Below are positions 54,933 to 63,966 of a DNA stretch of 64,000 nt, piece by piece. Source of the DNA: Glutamicibacter sp. MNS18 (GTDB taxonomy: Bacteria > Actinomycetota > Actinomycetes > Actinomycetales > Micrococcaceae). A program made the position numbers and the translations under genes. The DNA is taken from NCBI RefSeq assembly GCF_026107515.2, contig NZ_JAPCHW010000006.1:62001-126000 (forward strand). Reading direction: 5' to 3'. The notes beneath the pieces were generated by a model. The model was not told the DNA's origin. It made no database searches and saw nothing but the letters and a program-made list of their open reading frames with translations. Within the stretch, counting starts at the first letter, position 1. Every line of letters begins with the position of its first letter.

Positions 54933-54959
54933 CTTAACGTCAGCGGGATGGGAATACTC

Positions 54960-56027
54960 ATGAACTCCATCGAGAACATCGAATTCGGCATCGACACCTT
55001 CGGCGACGTGCCAAGGGATGCCCAGGGCAACATCGTCTCCCACGCCCAGGCCATCCGCGCCACGGTGGAAGAGGCCGTCGTTGCCGACCAGGCCGGGGTG
55101 GATGTCATCGCGGTGGGTGAACACCACCGTCCGGACTACGCGATCTCCAGCCCCGAAACGGTGCTCGCGGGAATCGCCACCGCCACCAGGGACATCAAGC
55201 TGACCTCCGGGGTGACCGTATTGTCCTCCGACGACCCGGTCCGCGTCTTCCAACGCTTCGCCACCGTGGATGCCCTGTCCAATGGCCGGGCCGAGGTCAT
55301 GCTGGGCCGCGGGTCCTTCACCGAGTCCTTCCCGCTCTTCGGTTACGACATGGCCGATTACGAGATCCTCTTCGACGAGAAGATCGACCTGTTCCACAAG
55401 CTGCTGGACGAGAAACCGGTAACCTGGCAGGGCAGCACCCGCGCCGCACTGGACCAGGCCGATATCTACCCGAAAACCGAATCCGGCCGGCTCAAGACCT
55501 GGGTCGGGGTCGGCGGATCCCCGCAGTCGGTGATCCGTACCGCCCGCTACGGGTTCGGCCTGATGCTCGCCGTCATCGGCGGCTCCCCGGAACGCTTCGC
55601 ACCCTACATCGACCTCTACCACCGGGCGGCCGGGCAATTCGGCAACCCGGCCCACCCAGTGGGCCTGCACTCCCCCGGCTTCGTCGCAGACACCGACGAG
55701 CAGGCCAAGGAACTGGTCTTCGAGCACTACAAGGCGCAACGGGACCGGATCGGCGCCTCACGCGGCTGGAACCCGATGACCCGGGCCGAGTTCGAGAACG
55801 AGGCCGCCCACGGATCGCTGTACATCGGTTCACCGCACACCGTGGCACGCAAGATCGCCAAGACCATCGGCACCCTGGGCATCGGACGCTTCGACCTGAT
55901 CTACACCGGTGGAGCAGTCCCGGCCGACGCCCGGCTGCGTGCCGTGGAACTCTACGGCAGCAAGGTCATCCCGCTGGTGCGTGAAATGCTCGCCGAACAA
56001 CCCGGCCTGGTGGGAGCCACCCGATGA
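54960..56027 (+). CDS. LLM-class flavin-dependent oxidoreductase
   Basis: 355 residues from ATG 54960 (GGGA six bases upstream; ATG 54948 possible). Luciferase-like TIM barrel: [71 protein letters not shown] (split here by several conserved turns), and [18 protein letters not shown]. The long LGRGSF and GGSP segments are like the LLM subgroup of Atu2307-type oxidoreductases. Uses reduced FMN (or F420); substrate unknown. Co-transcribed with a Rossmann reductase 17 bp downstream. Confidence 0.88.
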   Translation: MNSIENIEFGIDTFGDVPRDAQGNIVSHAQAIRATVEEAVVADQAGVDVIAVGEHHRPDYAISSPETVLAGIATATRDIKLTSGVTVLSSDDPVRVFQRFATVDALSNGRAEVMLGRGSFTESFPLFGYDMADYEILFDEKIDLFHKLLDEKPVTWQGSTRAALDQADIYPKTESGRLKTWVGVGGSPQSVIRTARYGFGLMLAVIGGSPERFAPYIDLYHRAAGQFGNPAHPVGLHSPGFVADTDEQAKELVFEHYKAQRDRIGASRGWNPMTRAEFENEAAHGSLYIGSPHTVARKIAKTIGTLGIGRFDLIYTGGAVPADARLRAVELYGSKVIPLVREMLAEQPGLVGATR

Positions 56028-56044
56028 ACCCACGGAAAGGGAAC

Positions 56045-56731
56045 ATGATGGACAAGCAGACCATTGGCATCCTGGGAGCCGGGAAAATCGGTACCGTCCT
56101 GGCCCGCCGGGCACTGGCGGCCGGATACCAGGTGCTTATCGCCGGCTCCGGCGATCCGGCGAGGATCGCCCTGACCATTGAAGTGCTCACCCCGGGAGCG
56201 GAAGCAGTGGATCCGGCCAACGCTGCGGCCCGGGCGGACATCGTGATCCTTGCCCTGCCGCTGGGCAAGTACCGTTCGGTACCCGTGGAACAACTGCAGG
56301 GCAAACTGGTCATCGACGCGATGAACTACTGGTGGGAAACCGACGGTATCCGGCAGGACCTGGATGACCCGGAGGTGTCCACGAGCCAGCTTATCCAGGA
56401 CTTCCTTCCCGGGACACGGATCGTCAAGGCCTTCAACCATATGGGCTACCACGAGCTTGATGAAGGATCCCGGCCCGCCGGCACCGCAGGTCGCAAGGCC
56501 ATTGCGCTCGCCGGGGACCGGCCGGAGGACAAGGCAGTGGTCGCCGGGATCATCAACGACTTCGGTTTCGACCCACTGGACATCGGCCCGCTGGCCGAAG
56601 GCGTACGGCTGCAACCGCGCCAGCCCGCCTTCGGCGCCAACCAGCCCCGGCAGGAACTTCTCGAACTGATCCGCCAGGGTTCGGCCTCCCGGCCGGCGGC
56701 TACGGTACCGGCAGCGGCCGACGGCCGGTAG
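56045..56731 (+). CDS. NADPH-dependent F420 reductase-like (Rossmann) oxidoreductase
   Basis: 228 residues from ATG 56045 (GGAAAGGGAAC upstream); an ATG at 56024 overlapping the previous stop is an alternative. [22 protein letters not shown] is the NADP-binding glycine loop; [17 protein letters not shown] and [13 protein letters not shown] follow, and [20 protein letters not shown] is typical of the F420 reductase/NPDR-like family. It may supply reduced cofactor to the LLM enzyme upstream. The 3' end overlaps the convergent LLM gene by 32 bp. Confidence 0.85.
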   Translation: MMDKQTIGILGAGKIGTVLARRALAAGYQVLIAGSGDPARIALTIEVLTPGAEAVDPANAAARADIVILALPLGKYRSVPVEQLQGKLVIDAMNYWWETDGIRQDLDDPEVSTSQLIQDFLPGTRIVKAFNHMGYHELDEGSRPAGTAGRKAIALAGDRPEDKAVVAGIINDFGFDPLDIGPLAEGVRLQPRQPAFGANQPRQELLELIRQGSASRPAATVPAAADGR

Positions 56732-58046
56732 CCGGCTGCTCCAACCCCAGATGGTCCCGGAGGGTCGCGCCCTGGTAGGCGGTGCGGAACCGCCCACGGC
56801 GTTGCAGCTCCGGGATCACCATGTCCACGAAGTCCTCGATCCCGCCGGGCAGTGCCGGCGGCATCAGGTTGAACCCGTCGGCAGCGCCGGAATCCAGCCA
56901 GTGCTCCATTTCGTCGGCAATGGATTCGGCGGTGCCCACCATGGTGCAGTGCCCTCCGCCGGCCGCCAGCAGGCCCAGCAGTTCACGTACCGTGGGCTCG
57001 TGGACCTTGATCAGCCGTTGGATGGTGGCATAGCGCCCCTGCGGCCCGCTGAATTCCTCCGACCCCGGCAACTCCGGAACCGGTTCGTCCAATGCCCACC
57101 CCGAGGTGTCCTGCTGCACGAACACGCCCAGCTGTTTCAGCGCGTCCGCGGTGGGTAGCAGACGGTTCAGCTCGCGTTGTTTGGCTCGGGCCTCCTGCTG
57201 TGTTCGTCCCACATAGGTGACCAGGCCCGGCATGATCGCCACACCCTGTTCACCCCGCCCGGCGGAGCCGATCCGGGCGCGCAGGTCCCGGGCATAGTCC
57301 AGGGCCATCTGCTGATCGGCGGCCACCGCGTAGACCGCCTCGGCGTACTTCGCGGCCAACGTCCTGCCCTGGACCGAGGACCCGGCCTGGAACAGCACCG
57401 GGAACCCCTGCGGGGTACTGGGCACATTCAGCGGACCGCGCACCGAGAAGTGCTCCCCTTGGTGGTTGATAGCCTGCAATGCCCGGGGATCGGCGAACCG
57501 GCCCTGCCGGTCTATTTCCAGCGCGTCCCCCGGATACGACTGCCACAGCCGGCGCATCACCTGGATGAACTCCTCGGCCCGCCCGTAACGGGTGTCATGA
57601 TCGGGCAAACCGTCCATCGAGTGGTTCTGCGCCTCCGCATCCCACATGCTGGTCACCACGTTGACCCCGGCACGACCGCCGGAGAGGTGGTCCAGGCTGG
57701 CCAGCATCCGTGCGGCATGGAACGGGGTGTGGAAACTGGACGACACCGTGCACACCAGACCAATACGACTGGTGTGCTGGCTCAGGGCCGAGAGCAGGGT
57801 CAGCGGTTCGTGGAACCAGGTCGGCCCCGCCTGGGCCGCACTCGGTGACAGCGACTGCCCATCGGCCAGGAACACCGCATCAAGCAGACCGCGTTCTGCG
57901 GTACGTGCCAGTTCGATGTAGTACTCGGTCCCCGACAGGCGCTCGGCCGCCGAATCCGGGGCGCGCCAAGCCGCCTGGTGGTGACCGGCCCCGTAGATGA
58001 ACAGGTTCAGCTTCAACTGCCTGGGTGCACCATGCTCCCGGCTCAT
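56700..58046 (-). CDS. Flavin-dependent monooxygenase, NtaA/SnaA/DszA family
   Basis: 448 residues from ATG 58046 (ATGA overlap with the SDR stop). Conserved LLM-type features: [95 protein letters not shown]. The family includes nitrilotriacetate, pristinamycin and dibenzothiophene-sulfone monooxygenases, which need FMNH2 from a reductase. Substrate unknown, but its operon is behind a TPP riboswitch, so a thiamin-related compound is a reasonable guess. Cytoplasmic. Confidence 0.92.
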   Translation of the reverse strand: MSREHGAPRQLKLNLFIYGAGHHQAAWRAPDSAAERLSGTEYYIELARTAERGLLDAVFLADGQSLSPSAAQAGPTWFHEPLTLLSALSQHTSRIGLVCTVSSSFHTPFHAARMLASLDHLSGGRAGVNVVTSMWDAEAQNHSMDGLPDHDTRYGRAEEFIQVMRRLWQSYPGDALEIDRQGRFADPRALQAINHQGEHFSVRGPLNVPSTPQGFPVLFQAGSSVQGRTLAAKYAEAVYAVAADQQMALDYARDLRARIGSAGRGEQGVAIMPGLVTYVGRTQQEARAKQRELNRLLPTADALKQLGVFVQQDTSGWALDEPVPELPGSEEFSGPQGRYATIQRLIKVHEPTVRELLGLLAAGGGHCTMVGTAESIADEMEHWLDSGAADGFNLMPPALPGGIEDFVDMVIPELQRRGRFRTAYQGATLRDHLGLEQPATGRRPLPVP

Positions 58047-58846
58047 CCCTTGACCAACCCGCCATCGACAATCAGGTTCTGTCCGGTGACCCCACGTGAC
58101 CACGGCGAGGCGAAAAACAGCACGGCGTCGGCCAGCTCCGCCGGAGACGTCACCCGGCGCAACGGGGTGCCTGCGGCAATCATGTCGAAGACCTCCGGTG
58201 GGGTAGCCGCCGAGGCGTCGGTGGTGCGCAGCAATCCTCCGGAAACCATGTTCACGGTGATGCCCTCTGGGCCCAGGTCATCGGCGAAGGTGCGGGTCAG
58301 GGACAACAACGCCGCCTTGGTGGCGGTGTAATCGTGGTACGGCACCACCGGATGCTGGAACAGGTTGGTTCCAATGTTGATAATGCGCCCGAATCCCGCC
58401 TGGCGCATTCCCGGGAGCACCGCCTGGATGGCCGCCACCGGAGCCAGCACCGAGCCGGCGAATTGTGCGCTCAGCTCACCGGCGGTCAATTCACCGGCCT
58501 TGGAGCGGGCGTCGCCATTGAACGAGAAATCAACCAGCGCGTTATTCACCAGGGTGCTCGGTGCGGTGCCGAAATGTGCGGTGGCCCGCTCAACCAGTGT
58601 GCCCAGCTGCCCCGCGTCACGGACATCGGCTTGCAGCGCCAGTGCACGTTCGGGGTAACCGGCGGCCAGCTCGTGGGCTGCCCCGGCCGATGAGTGGTAG
58701 TTGAGCACCACCCGGGCCCCGGCCTCCAGGAAGGCGGTGCTGATCGCTGCGCCCAGGCCGCGGGCACCGCCGGTGACCAGTACCAGCTGGTTTTCCAGGG
58801 ACTGTGCCGTAATCGCGGTCGGGGCTGCGGTGGCTTGTGTATTCAT
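58043..58846 (-). CDS. Short-chain dehydrogenase/reductase (SDR family)
   Basis: 267 residues from ATG 58846, with AAGGAG 10 bases upstream. NAD(P)-binding TGGARGLGAAISTAFLEAG, DVRDAGQLGTLV, LVNNALVD and active-site YHDYTATKAALLSLTR. The catalytic serine before the YxxxK is not evident (IINIGTNLFQHP), which may change activity. C-terminus [15 protein letters not shown] is typical of 3-oxoacyl-ACP reductase-like SDRs. First gene of the TPP-riboswitch operon, coupled by ATGA to the monooxygenase gene. Substrate unknown. Confidence 0.92.
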   Translation of the reverse strand: MNTQATAAPTAITAQSLENQLVLVTGGARGLGAAISTAFLEAGARVVLNYHSSAGAAHELAAGYPERALALQADVRDAGQLGTLVERATAHFGTAPSTLVNNALVDFSFNGDARSKAGELTAGELSAQFAGSVLAPVAAIQAVLPGMRQAGFGRIINIGTNLFQHPVVPYHDYTATKAALLSLTRTFADDLGPEGITVNMVSGGLLRTTDASAATPPEVFDMIAAGTPLRRVTSPAELADAVLFFASPWSRGVTGQNLIVDGGLVKG

Positions 58847-58944
58847 GATGGTCGATCTCCTTGATCTGTCGGTCAAGGCGAACGGAACCCGGATGGGTGC
58901 GTCGATGTACTCCGTGCTGGAGATGGGGTTTCACGCAATTCCAG

Positions 58945-59020
58945 GACATTCCCTTCGCCAGTATTAACTGGTGCAGGTTCAACGGGTGTTATCTCAGCTG
59001 CTTACGCGGCACCCCGTGTC
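58945..59020 (-). promoter_or_regulatory. TPP (thiamin pyrophosphate) riboswitch upstream of SDR-monooxygenase operon
   Basis: On the minus strand the THI-box core is read: GGGGTGCC, GCTGAGATAACACCCGTTG, AACCTG, CCAGTTAATACTGGCG, AAGGGA, in the right order and spacing. P1 closes with GACA/TGTC (59017-59020 with 58945-58948). The CTGAGA (pyrimidine sensor) and GCGAAGGGA (pyrophosphate sensor) elements are both intact. The leader to the SDR start is about 100 bases; ATCTCC near 58919 can pair with the GGAGAT ribosome site, so translational control is likely. Confidence 0.93.
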
Positions 59021-59135
59021 ACTAATCCCAGTTCTATCACATAAGTCCGCGTCCCGATGTCCCATAGGCAGCAGATTGCGTCTGGTCGGCTGGCCCACCC
59101 TTGCCCGGGGCGCGGACCCGGCCTACGGTGAAGAT

Positions 59136-59300
59136 ATGGACAAGGCACATAACGGGCAGGACAAGGATCCCTACGCCCCGGAGAACATCGACACCGGCGA
59201 ACCGACCCCCGAACAACTGCGCAAATGGCGCGACGAGGGCGGCTTCGAGAAATCATCGGCCCCGTTGCCGGAGGACGAACCCGATTCCACCGCAACCTGA
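59136..59300 (+). CDS. Small acidic protein of unknown function
   Basis: 54 residues, very acidic and hydrophilic (MDKAHNGQDKDPYAP, EQLRKWRDEGGFEKSS). Start ATG 59136; no strong ribosome site (GGTGAAG). The sequence has the look of a conserved small actinobacterial protein, but I do not recognise the family. Neighbours do not suggest a role. Confidence 0.5.
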   Translation: MDKAHNGQDKDPYAPENIDTGEPTPEQLRKWRDEGGFEKSSAPLPEDEPDSTAT

Positions 59301-59446
59301 GTTTGCCCGGAGGGAGGCACACCACAGGGCATACTGCGGCATTTCGCCCCAATTTGTCGGTGCGGGGCGATAGGGTTCTGGAAGTATCCACGGCACTCCG
59401 CCCCCCTCAGTGTGCCGGAAATCCCCTAAGGAGTAGTACTTTCAGC

Positions 59447-60169
59447 ATGCGCAGTCTGCGTCGTTTTCTCGGTTTGGCCCTGATCTCCGGGTCCTTGGCC
59501 CTCACCTCATGTTCCGTCAGCGCGCTGGGCGACATCGACATCCAGCTGGACACCACCACGCAGTCGGCATCTGCCGGAAACCCGCCGATCACGGCGGATC
59601 AGTCGGTGGAATTCGCCGAATCCCTCCAGCTGCTCGAACAGATCGACATCAAGGGGCGGGCACCGAAGACCGGGTATTCCAGGGACCTGTTCGGCAAGGG
59701 CTGGAAAGATCCCGACCGCAATGGGTGCGACGCCCGCAACGATATCCTCGCCCGCGACTTGGGCGAGGTGGAGTACCGGGAGGGGCGGATCGAATGCGTG
59801 GTGCTGAGCGGCGTGCTCAACGATCCGTACACGGGTCAGAGAATCGATTTCACGCGCGGCCAGGGCACCAGCACCGCCGTGCAGATCGACCACGTCGTGG
59901 CGCTGTCCGACGCCTGGCAAAAGGGTGCCCAGCAGTGGGATGCGGACACCAGGCTGAATTTTGCCAATGATCCGCTGAACCTGATGGCCGTGGACGGTCC
60001 GACCAACGCGTCCAAGGGCGACAAAGACGCGGCCACCTGGCTACCGCCGAATCGGTCGTTCCGCTGCACATATGTTTCGCGCCAGACCCAGGTCAAGGCG
60101 AAATACCAGGCCTGGATGACGCAGGCCGAACATGATGCCATAACCAAACTGTTGCGCAGCTGCCTGTAA
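59447..60169 (+). CDS. Secreted HNH nuclease-domain lipoprotein (DUF1524-like)
   Basis: 240 residues from ATG 59447; AAGGAG is 14 bases upstream. Signal peptide with lipobox LTSC (cysteine about 22). Mature part: YSRDLFGKGWKDPDRNGCDARNDILARDL, then the nuclease core VQIDHVVALSDAWQKGAQQW with DH, LNFANDPLNLMAVDGPTNASKGDKD, and a C-terminal Cys pair region. This is the GmrSD/DUF1524 HNH type found in secreted actinobacterial nucleases. Extracellular DNA degradation for nutrition or defence is inferred. Confidence 0.9.
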   Translation: MRSLRRFLGLALISGSLALTSCSVSALGDIDIQLDTTTQSASAGNPPITADQSVEFAESLQLLEQIDIKGRAPKTGYSRDLFGKGWKDPDRNGCDARNDILARDLGEVEYREGRIECVVLSGVLNDPYTGQRIDFTRGQGTSTAVQIDHVVALSDAWQKGAQQWDADTRLNFANDPLNLMAVDGPTNASKGDKDAATWLPPNRSFRCTYVSRQTQVKAKYQAWMTQAEHDAITKLLRSCL

Positions 60170-60325
60170 AAACCTGCCGCCCCATCCCCCATTGGACTGA
60201 GTAACCCGTCAGGAAATCGTACTTTCGGACGATGGCAACATTCCGTATTTGTGCAATCATTATAAATACATTGATTTGCTAATCAGCTATTGGGGCGCCC
60301 AAGGGGCATGAGGTGAGGTAGGAAT

Positions 60326-60523
60326 ATGAAACGTCGGGTCCTGGGAGTGGTTCTGCTGGCACTGAGCACCGCGTGCTTCATGATGTCGCTGAACGCCGAC
60401 CAGCGCGAGTACGCCTACGGTTTGCTGTCCGCCGCCTACCTGTTGTTCATCCTGGCGGTCTTCGCCACCGTCTCCCGGCTGGTCAGTTCCTCACGGGTCA
60501 CCCACGTCTCCCGAAGCCGCTAG
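60326..60523 (+). CDS. Small two-helix membrane protein
   Basis: 65 residues with GAGGTAGGA before ATG 60326. Two hydrophobic stretches (about 6-24 and 32-50) joined by NADQREYAYG, and a basic C-terminus. No family recognised. AT-rich DNA at 60240-60290 upstream includes TATAAA and probably contains its promoter. Convergent with the YjdM gene after only 3 bp. Confidence 0.65.
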   Translation: MKRRVLGVVLLALSTACFMMSLNADQREYAYGLLSAAYLLFILAVFATVSRLVSSSRVTHVSRSR

Positions 60524-60526
60524 CGA

Positions 60527-60877
60527 TCAGATCTTCTTCACGATCGAGGACTTCAGCTCCATCTGGCCGAACCCATCGACCTTGGCGGCGATATCATGAT
60601 CCCCGCTCCCCTGGACCAAACGGATATTGCGCACCTTGGTCCCGGCCTTCAGTGCACTCTGCGCGCCCTTGACCTTCATGGTTTTGGTGATGGAAACGGT
60701 GTCGCCGTCCTGCAGGATGTTGCCCACGGCATCCTTGACCACGGATTCTTCCGTCGCATCGGTTTCGGCCTCGGACGCGTTCCACTCGTGGGCGCATTCC
60801 GGGCAGACCAGTAGGGCATCCATTTCGTAGGTGTACGTGCTGGAACATTCAGGGCATGGAGGCAGGGTTTCACTCAT
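60527..60877 (-). CDS. YjdM-family zinc ribbon protein
   Basis: 116 residues. N-terminal zinc ribbon PPCPECSSTYTYEMDALLVCPECAHEW with four cysteines, then the YjdM/PhnA core: VKDAVGNILQDGDTVSITKTMKVKG, VRNIRLVQG, GFGQMELKSSIVKK. Called alkylphosphonate utilisation protein PhnA in older annotations, but the real function is unknown; no phn genes nearby. Cytoplasmic. Confidence 0.93.
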   Translation of the reverse strand: MSETLPPCPECSSTYTYEMDALLVCPECAHEWNASEAETDATEESVVKDAVGNILQDGDTVSITKTMKVKGAQSALKAGTKVRNIRLVQGSGDHDIAAKVDGFGQMELKSSIVKKI

Positions 60878-61065
60878 ACCCCATACCTTACGACAGATCC
60901 GGCCTTGTTAGACTGCGATTCAGCCTGCCCAAGGTGATACGGCGTGTCCGGGTGGGTGGACAGAATTTTGGCTGCCGTTAACGCCAATTTAGTAAAAAGC
61001 ATCGACAGGTTCACCCCAGTGGGATAGACATGTGACAGATCACTTGCATACTCCAGGGAGAATCC

Positions 61066-63276
61066 ATGTCTACCGCACGAAGAATAAGGTCTACCGGGGT
61101 CGCCGCATTGGCGACCTTTTCTCTGTTGGCTGGCACAGCCGTCGTGGCGAACGCCGGCACCACCGATCCCGAGGTTGTCAGCATCGACATCCTGAGCATC
61201 AATGATTTCCACGGGCGCATCCAGGCTGATGGCACGTCGGCAGGTGCCGCCGTGCTGGCCGGAGCGGTCACCGCGCAGCGCCAGGTCAACCCGAACAGCC
61301 TGTTCGTCAGTGCCGGGGACAGCATCGGCGCTTCCACCTTCGCCTCGGCCTCGCAGCAGGACAACCCGACCATCGACGCGTTGGGTGCAGGCGGACTGGA
61401 CCTCTCGGTGGTCGGCAACCACGAGTTCGATCGCGGCTTCGACGACCTGGTCAACCGGGTGATCCCACGCTACGCGGCGGCGACTGAGAAGATCGAGGAC
61501 AGCGTCGGCGCAGACTACGCTCTCGGTGCGAACGTCTACTACAAGGACACCGGAGAACCGGCCCTGAAGGAATACACCATCCGCGACATCGACGGGGTGC
61601 AGGTCGGTTTCATCGGTACCGTCACCGCCGACACCGCGACCCTGGTCAGCCCGGCGGGGATCACCGACATCGAATTCGGCAACCAGCTCGAAGCCGTCAA
61701 CCGGGTCGCCGAGCAGCTCTCCGACGGGGAAGAAGACAACGGTGAGGCCCAGGTACTGGTCCTGTTAACCCATGACGGTTCCGAGGCAAACTCCTGCGAG
61801 AACATCGCCGCCGAAAACACCGCCTACAACGAACTTGTCCTCGGCGCGAGTGAGCACATCGACGCGATTTTCTCGGGCCACACCCACAAGGCCTATGAAT
61901 GCCAGTTCCCCGTTCCGGGGAGCGCGGACACCCGACCTGTGGTCCAGGCGCACCAGTACGGCACCACGCTGGGCAAGATCAGCCTCGATGTGGATCCGGA
62001 CACCGGTGACGTCATACAGTCCGGTACCGAATTGATGGCACTGACCGACGAGGGCGGTGAGCCGGTCTTTGATGCCGACCCGGCGGTCGCGCAGATCGTT
62101 GACGAGGCGGTGGCCGAGTCCGATGAGGTCGGCAAGGAGACCATCGGCAAGATCAGCGCGGATATCCTGCGTGGCGGCGACACCCCGGGCGATGACCGCG
62201 GTGTGGAGTCCACGCTGGGCAATACCGTGGCGGACATCCACCTCTGGGCTACCTCCAATGAGGAGTTTGGTGGGGAACCCGCGCAGATCGCCTTCATGAA
62301 CCCGGGTGGCCTGCGTGAGGATCTGTTGTACGGCGAGGACGGATCGGTCAGCTACAAGGCCGCGGCCGAAGTGCAGCCGTTCGCCAACACCCTGATCACC
62401 TTCGACCTGACCGGTGCCCAGCTACGTGAGGCGTTGGAGCAGCAGTGGCAGCCCGAAGGCTCCTCCCGGCCCAAACTGCACCTGGGTATTTCCGAGGGCC
62501 TGAGCTACACGTATGTTGAGGAAGCTGCCCGCGGCGAACACATCAAGTCCGTGACCTTCAACGGCGAACCGGTCGCCGATGGGGATAACTTCCGCGTTGT
62601 AGCCAACGCGTTCCTGGCCGCAGGCGGGGACAACTTCCCGGCCTTCGCCGAAGGCGCCAATCACGCCGACAGCGGGCAGGTCGACCTGGACGCCACCGTG
62701 AACTTCTTCAGGTCCCATGATGTGGTTGATCCCGCGCCACTGGGACGCGCAGTCCTCGCCGGCACCGAGTGGGCCACCGTGAGCCTCTCCAGCCCAACCA
62801 CCGCACCCGGCGAGTCGGTGACCGTCCAGGTCTCCGGGCTGGCGGAAGGGGCACTGATCACTGCCTCGGCCTTGGACGGGGCGGTTGAGGTCACCGGCAT
62901 TGAAGCAGCTAATTCCTCGGGTTCCACCAGCTTCGTGCTGGACGTACCAGCCGACCAGGCCGACGGCGAATACTCCCTCACGATTTCGCAGGTAGGGCGC
63001 GAGGACATCTCGGTACCGTTGGTCATCAGCAGCGAGCCACCGGCGCCGACCGAGCAGCCCACCGAGGAACCGACGGCCGAGCCGACTGAACCATCGGCCA
63101 CACCGACCAGCGAACCGACCAAGACCCCGGATACGTCCAAGACCCCGGATCAGGATCGGGATCTGGCGAAGACCGGATTCAGCGCCACCTGGATCGGCAT
63201 GATCGCAGGGATCATCCTGCTGCTGGGGATCATTTTGGTCCTGCTGCGCAGCCGTGGACGGAAGAACACCCACTAA
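61066..63276 (+). CDS. Cell-wall-anchored 5'-nucleotidase (UshA-like bifunctional metallophosphatase)
   Basis: 736 residues, AGGGAG upstream of ATG 61066. Signal peptide (AALATFSLLAGTAVVANAG). Metallophosphatase domain about 38-330: ILSINDFHGRIQ, FVSAGDSIGASTF, LSVVGNHEFDRG, VLLTHDGSEAN, AIFSGHTHKAYE, giving the two-metal ligands. C-terminal 5_nucleotid_C domain (about 355-540; MNPGGLREDLL). Then an immunoglobulin-like part, a Pro/Thr/Glu spacer (about 660-705) and a sorting signal DLAKTG, a membrane helix and RSRGRKNTH. LAxTG suggests a class E sortase. It likely dephosphorylates external nucleotides for uptake. Confidence 0.92.
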   Translation: MSTARRIRSTGVAALATFSLLAGTAVVANAGTTDPEVVSIDILSINDFHGRIQADGTSAGAAVLAGAVTAQRQVNPNSLFVSAGDSIGASTFASASQQDNPTIDALGAGGLDLSVVGNHEFDRGFDDLVNRVIPRYAAATEKIEDSVGADYALGANVYYKDTGEPALKEYTIRDIDGVQVGFIGTVTADTATLVSPAGITDIEFGNQLEAVNRVAEQLSDGEEDNGEAQVLVLLTHDGSEANSCENIAAENTAYNELVLGASEHIDAIFSGHTHKAYECQFPVPGSADTRPVVQAHQYGTTLGKISLDVDPDTGDVIQSGTELMALTDEGGEPVFDADPAVAQIVDEAVAESDEVGKETIGKISADILRGGDTPGDDRGVESTLGNTVADIHLWATSNEEFGGEPAQIAFMNPGGLREDLLYGEDGSVSYKAAAEVQPFANTLITFDLTGAQLREALEQQWQPEGSSRPKLHLGISEGLSYTYVEEAARGEHIKSVTFNGEPVADGDNFRVVANAFLAAGGDNFPAFAEGANHADSGQVDLDATVNFFRSHDVVDPAPLGRAVLAGTEWATVSLSSPTTAPGESVTVQVSGLAEGALITASALDGAVEVTGIEAANSSGSTSFVLDVPADQADGEYSLTISQVGREDISVPLVISSEPPAPTEQPTEEPTAEPTEPSATPTSEPTKTPDTSKTPDQDRDLAKTGFSATWIGMIAGIILLLGIILVLLRSRGRKNTH

Positions 63277-63297
63277 CGGGGTGCCGACAAGTACAAC

Positions 63298-63336
63298 GCC
63301 GCTGGCGGTCGTCCTTCCCGGATGGCCGCCAGCGGC
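63298..63336 (+). terminator. Terminator-like hairpin after the 5'-nucleotidase gene
   Basis: GCCGCTGGCGG (63298-63308) pairs with CCGCCAGCGGC (63326-63336) around a 17-base loop. It starts 22 bases after the stop codon. No T tract follows. Confidence 0.65.
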
Positions 63337-63518
63337 GGTCCTGGCGTGGTGCCACTCAAGCGGCCGCATCCCAAGGTGGAAGTGAACGGATGCGCCCCCG
63401 TGGATGCGATAGCGGCACTTCACCCGGCCTTCCCGAGGGACCACAATATTCCCGGTGTGCTCGGTGACCAGTAGGCTGGAAGCCAGAAAGCACTCGGCCT
63501 ACGAAGGATCCTTCCTCC

Positions 63519-63893
63519 ATGAATACACCGTTCTTCAGCCCCGGCCTGCAGGTTTTCCTGGCGGCGTGTTTCTCCTTCGCTGCCGTGTTCACCGGCGCCC
63601 ACGGCCTGCTGGCGGTACCCGTCGCGGCGGTGGTTGCCGCATTGATCTGCGGTTTGCTGGCCTTCGGGAAAATGCAACACGCTGAAGGCTCCAGTGTGAT
63701 CCGGTTCGGCCTACCGGGGGCCTCGGCAGTCACCGCGCTGCTCTTCCTGCTGGCCACGTGGTCCACCGCGGTATGGCCTTTTTTGCTCACCCTGCTACTT
63801 GCTTTGGTCCCGGTCGCGTTCTGGGCGGGGCTGTGGTTGTTTGCCCGCCGTCTCTCCCCCGGTCCTTCTGATTCGGCCACCCCGACCGGCTGA
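63519..63893 (+). CDS. Small membrane protein of unknown function
   Basis: 124 residues from ATG 63519, with AAGGA about 14 bases upstream. Three or four hydrophobic helices (about 10-28, 30-50, 66-84, 85-110), short loops and a Pro/Ser-rich C-terminus. No family recognised. A strong terminator follows 16 bases after the stop. Confidence 0.7.
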   Translation: MNTPFFSPGLQVFLAACFSFAAVFTGAHGLLAVPVAAVVAALICGLLAFGKMQHAEGSSVIRFGLPGASAVTALLFLLATWSTAVWPFLLTLLLALVPVAFWAGLWLFARRLSPGPSDSATPTG

Positions 63894-63908
63894 ATCCGGT
63901 GTTTCACA

Positions 63909-63948
63909 TACAAAGCGCGGTACGGGAGAACCCGTACCGCGCTTTGTA
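63909..63948. terminator. Bidirectional terminator, 18-bp perfect stem
   Basis: TACAAAGCGCGGTACGGG (63909-63926) pairs perfectly with 63931-63948 around an AGAA loop. It lies between the convergent membrane-protein gene and the partial gene at the right edge. Confidence 0.85.
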
Positions 63949-63966
63949 ATGCAATTGGGGAAGTTG

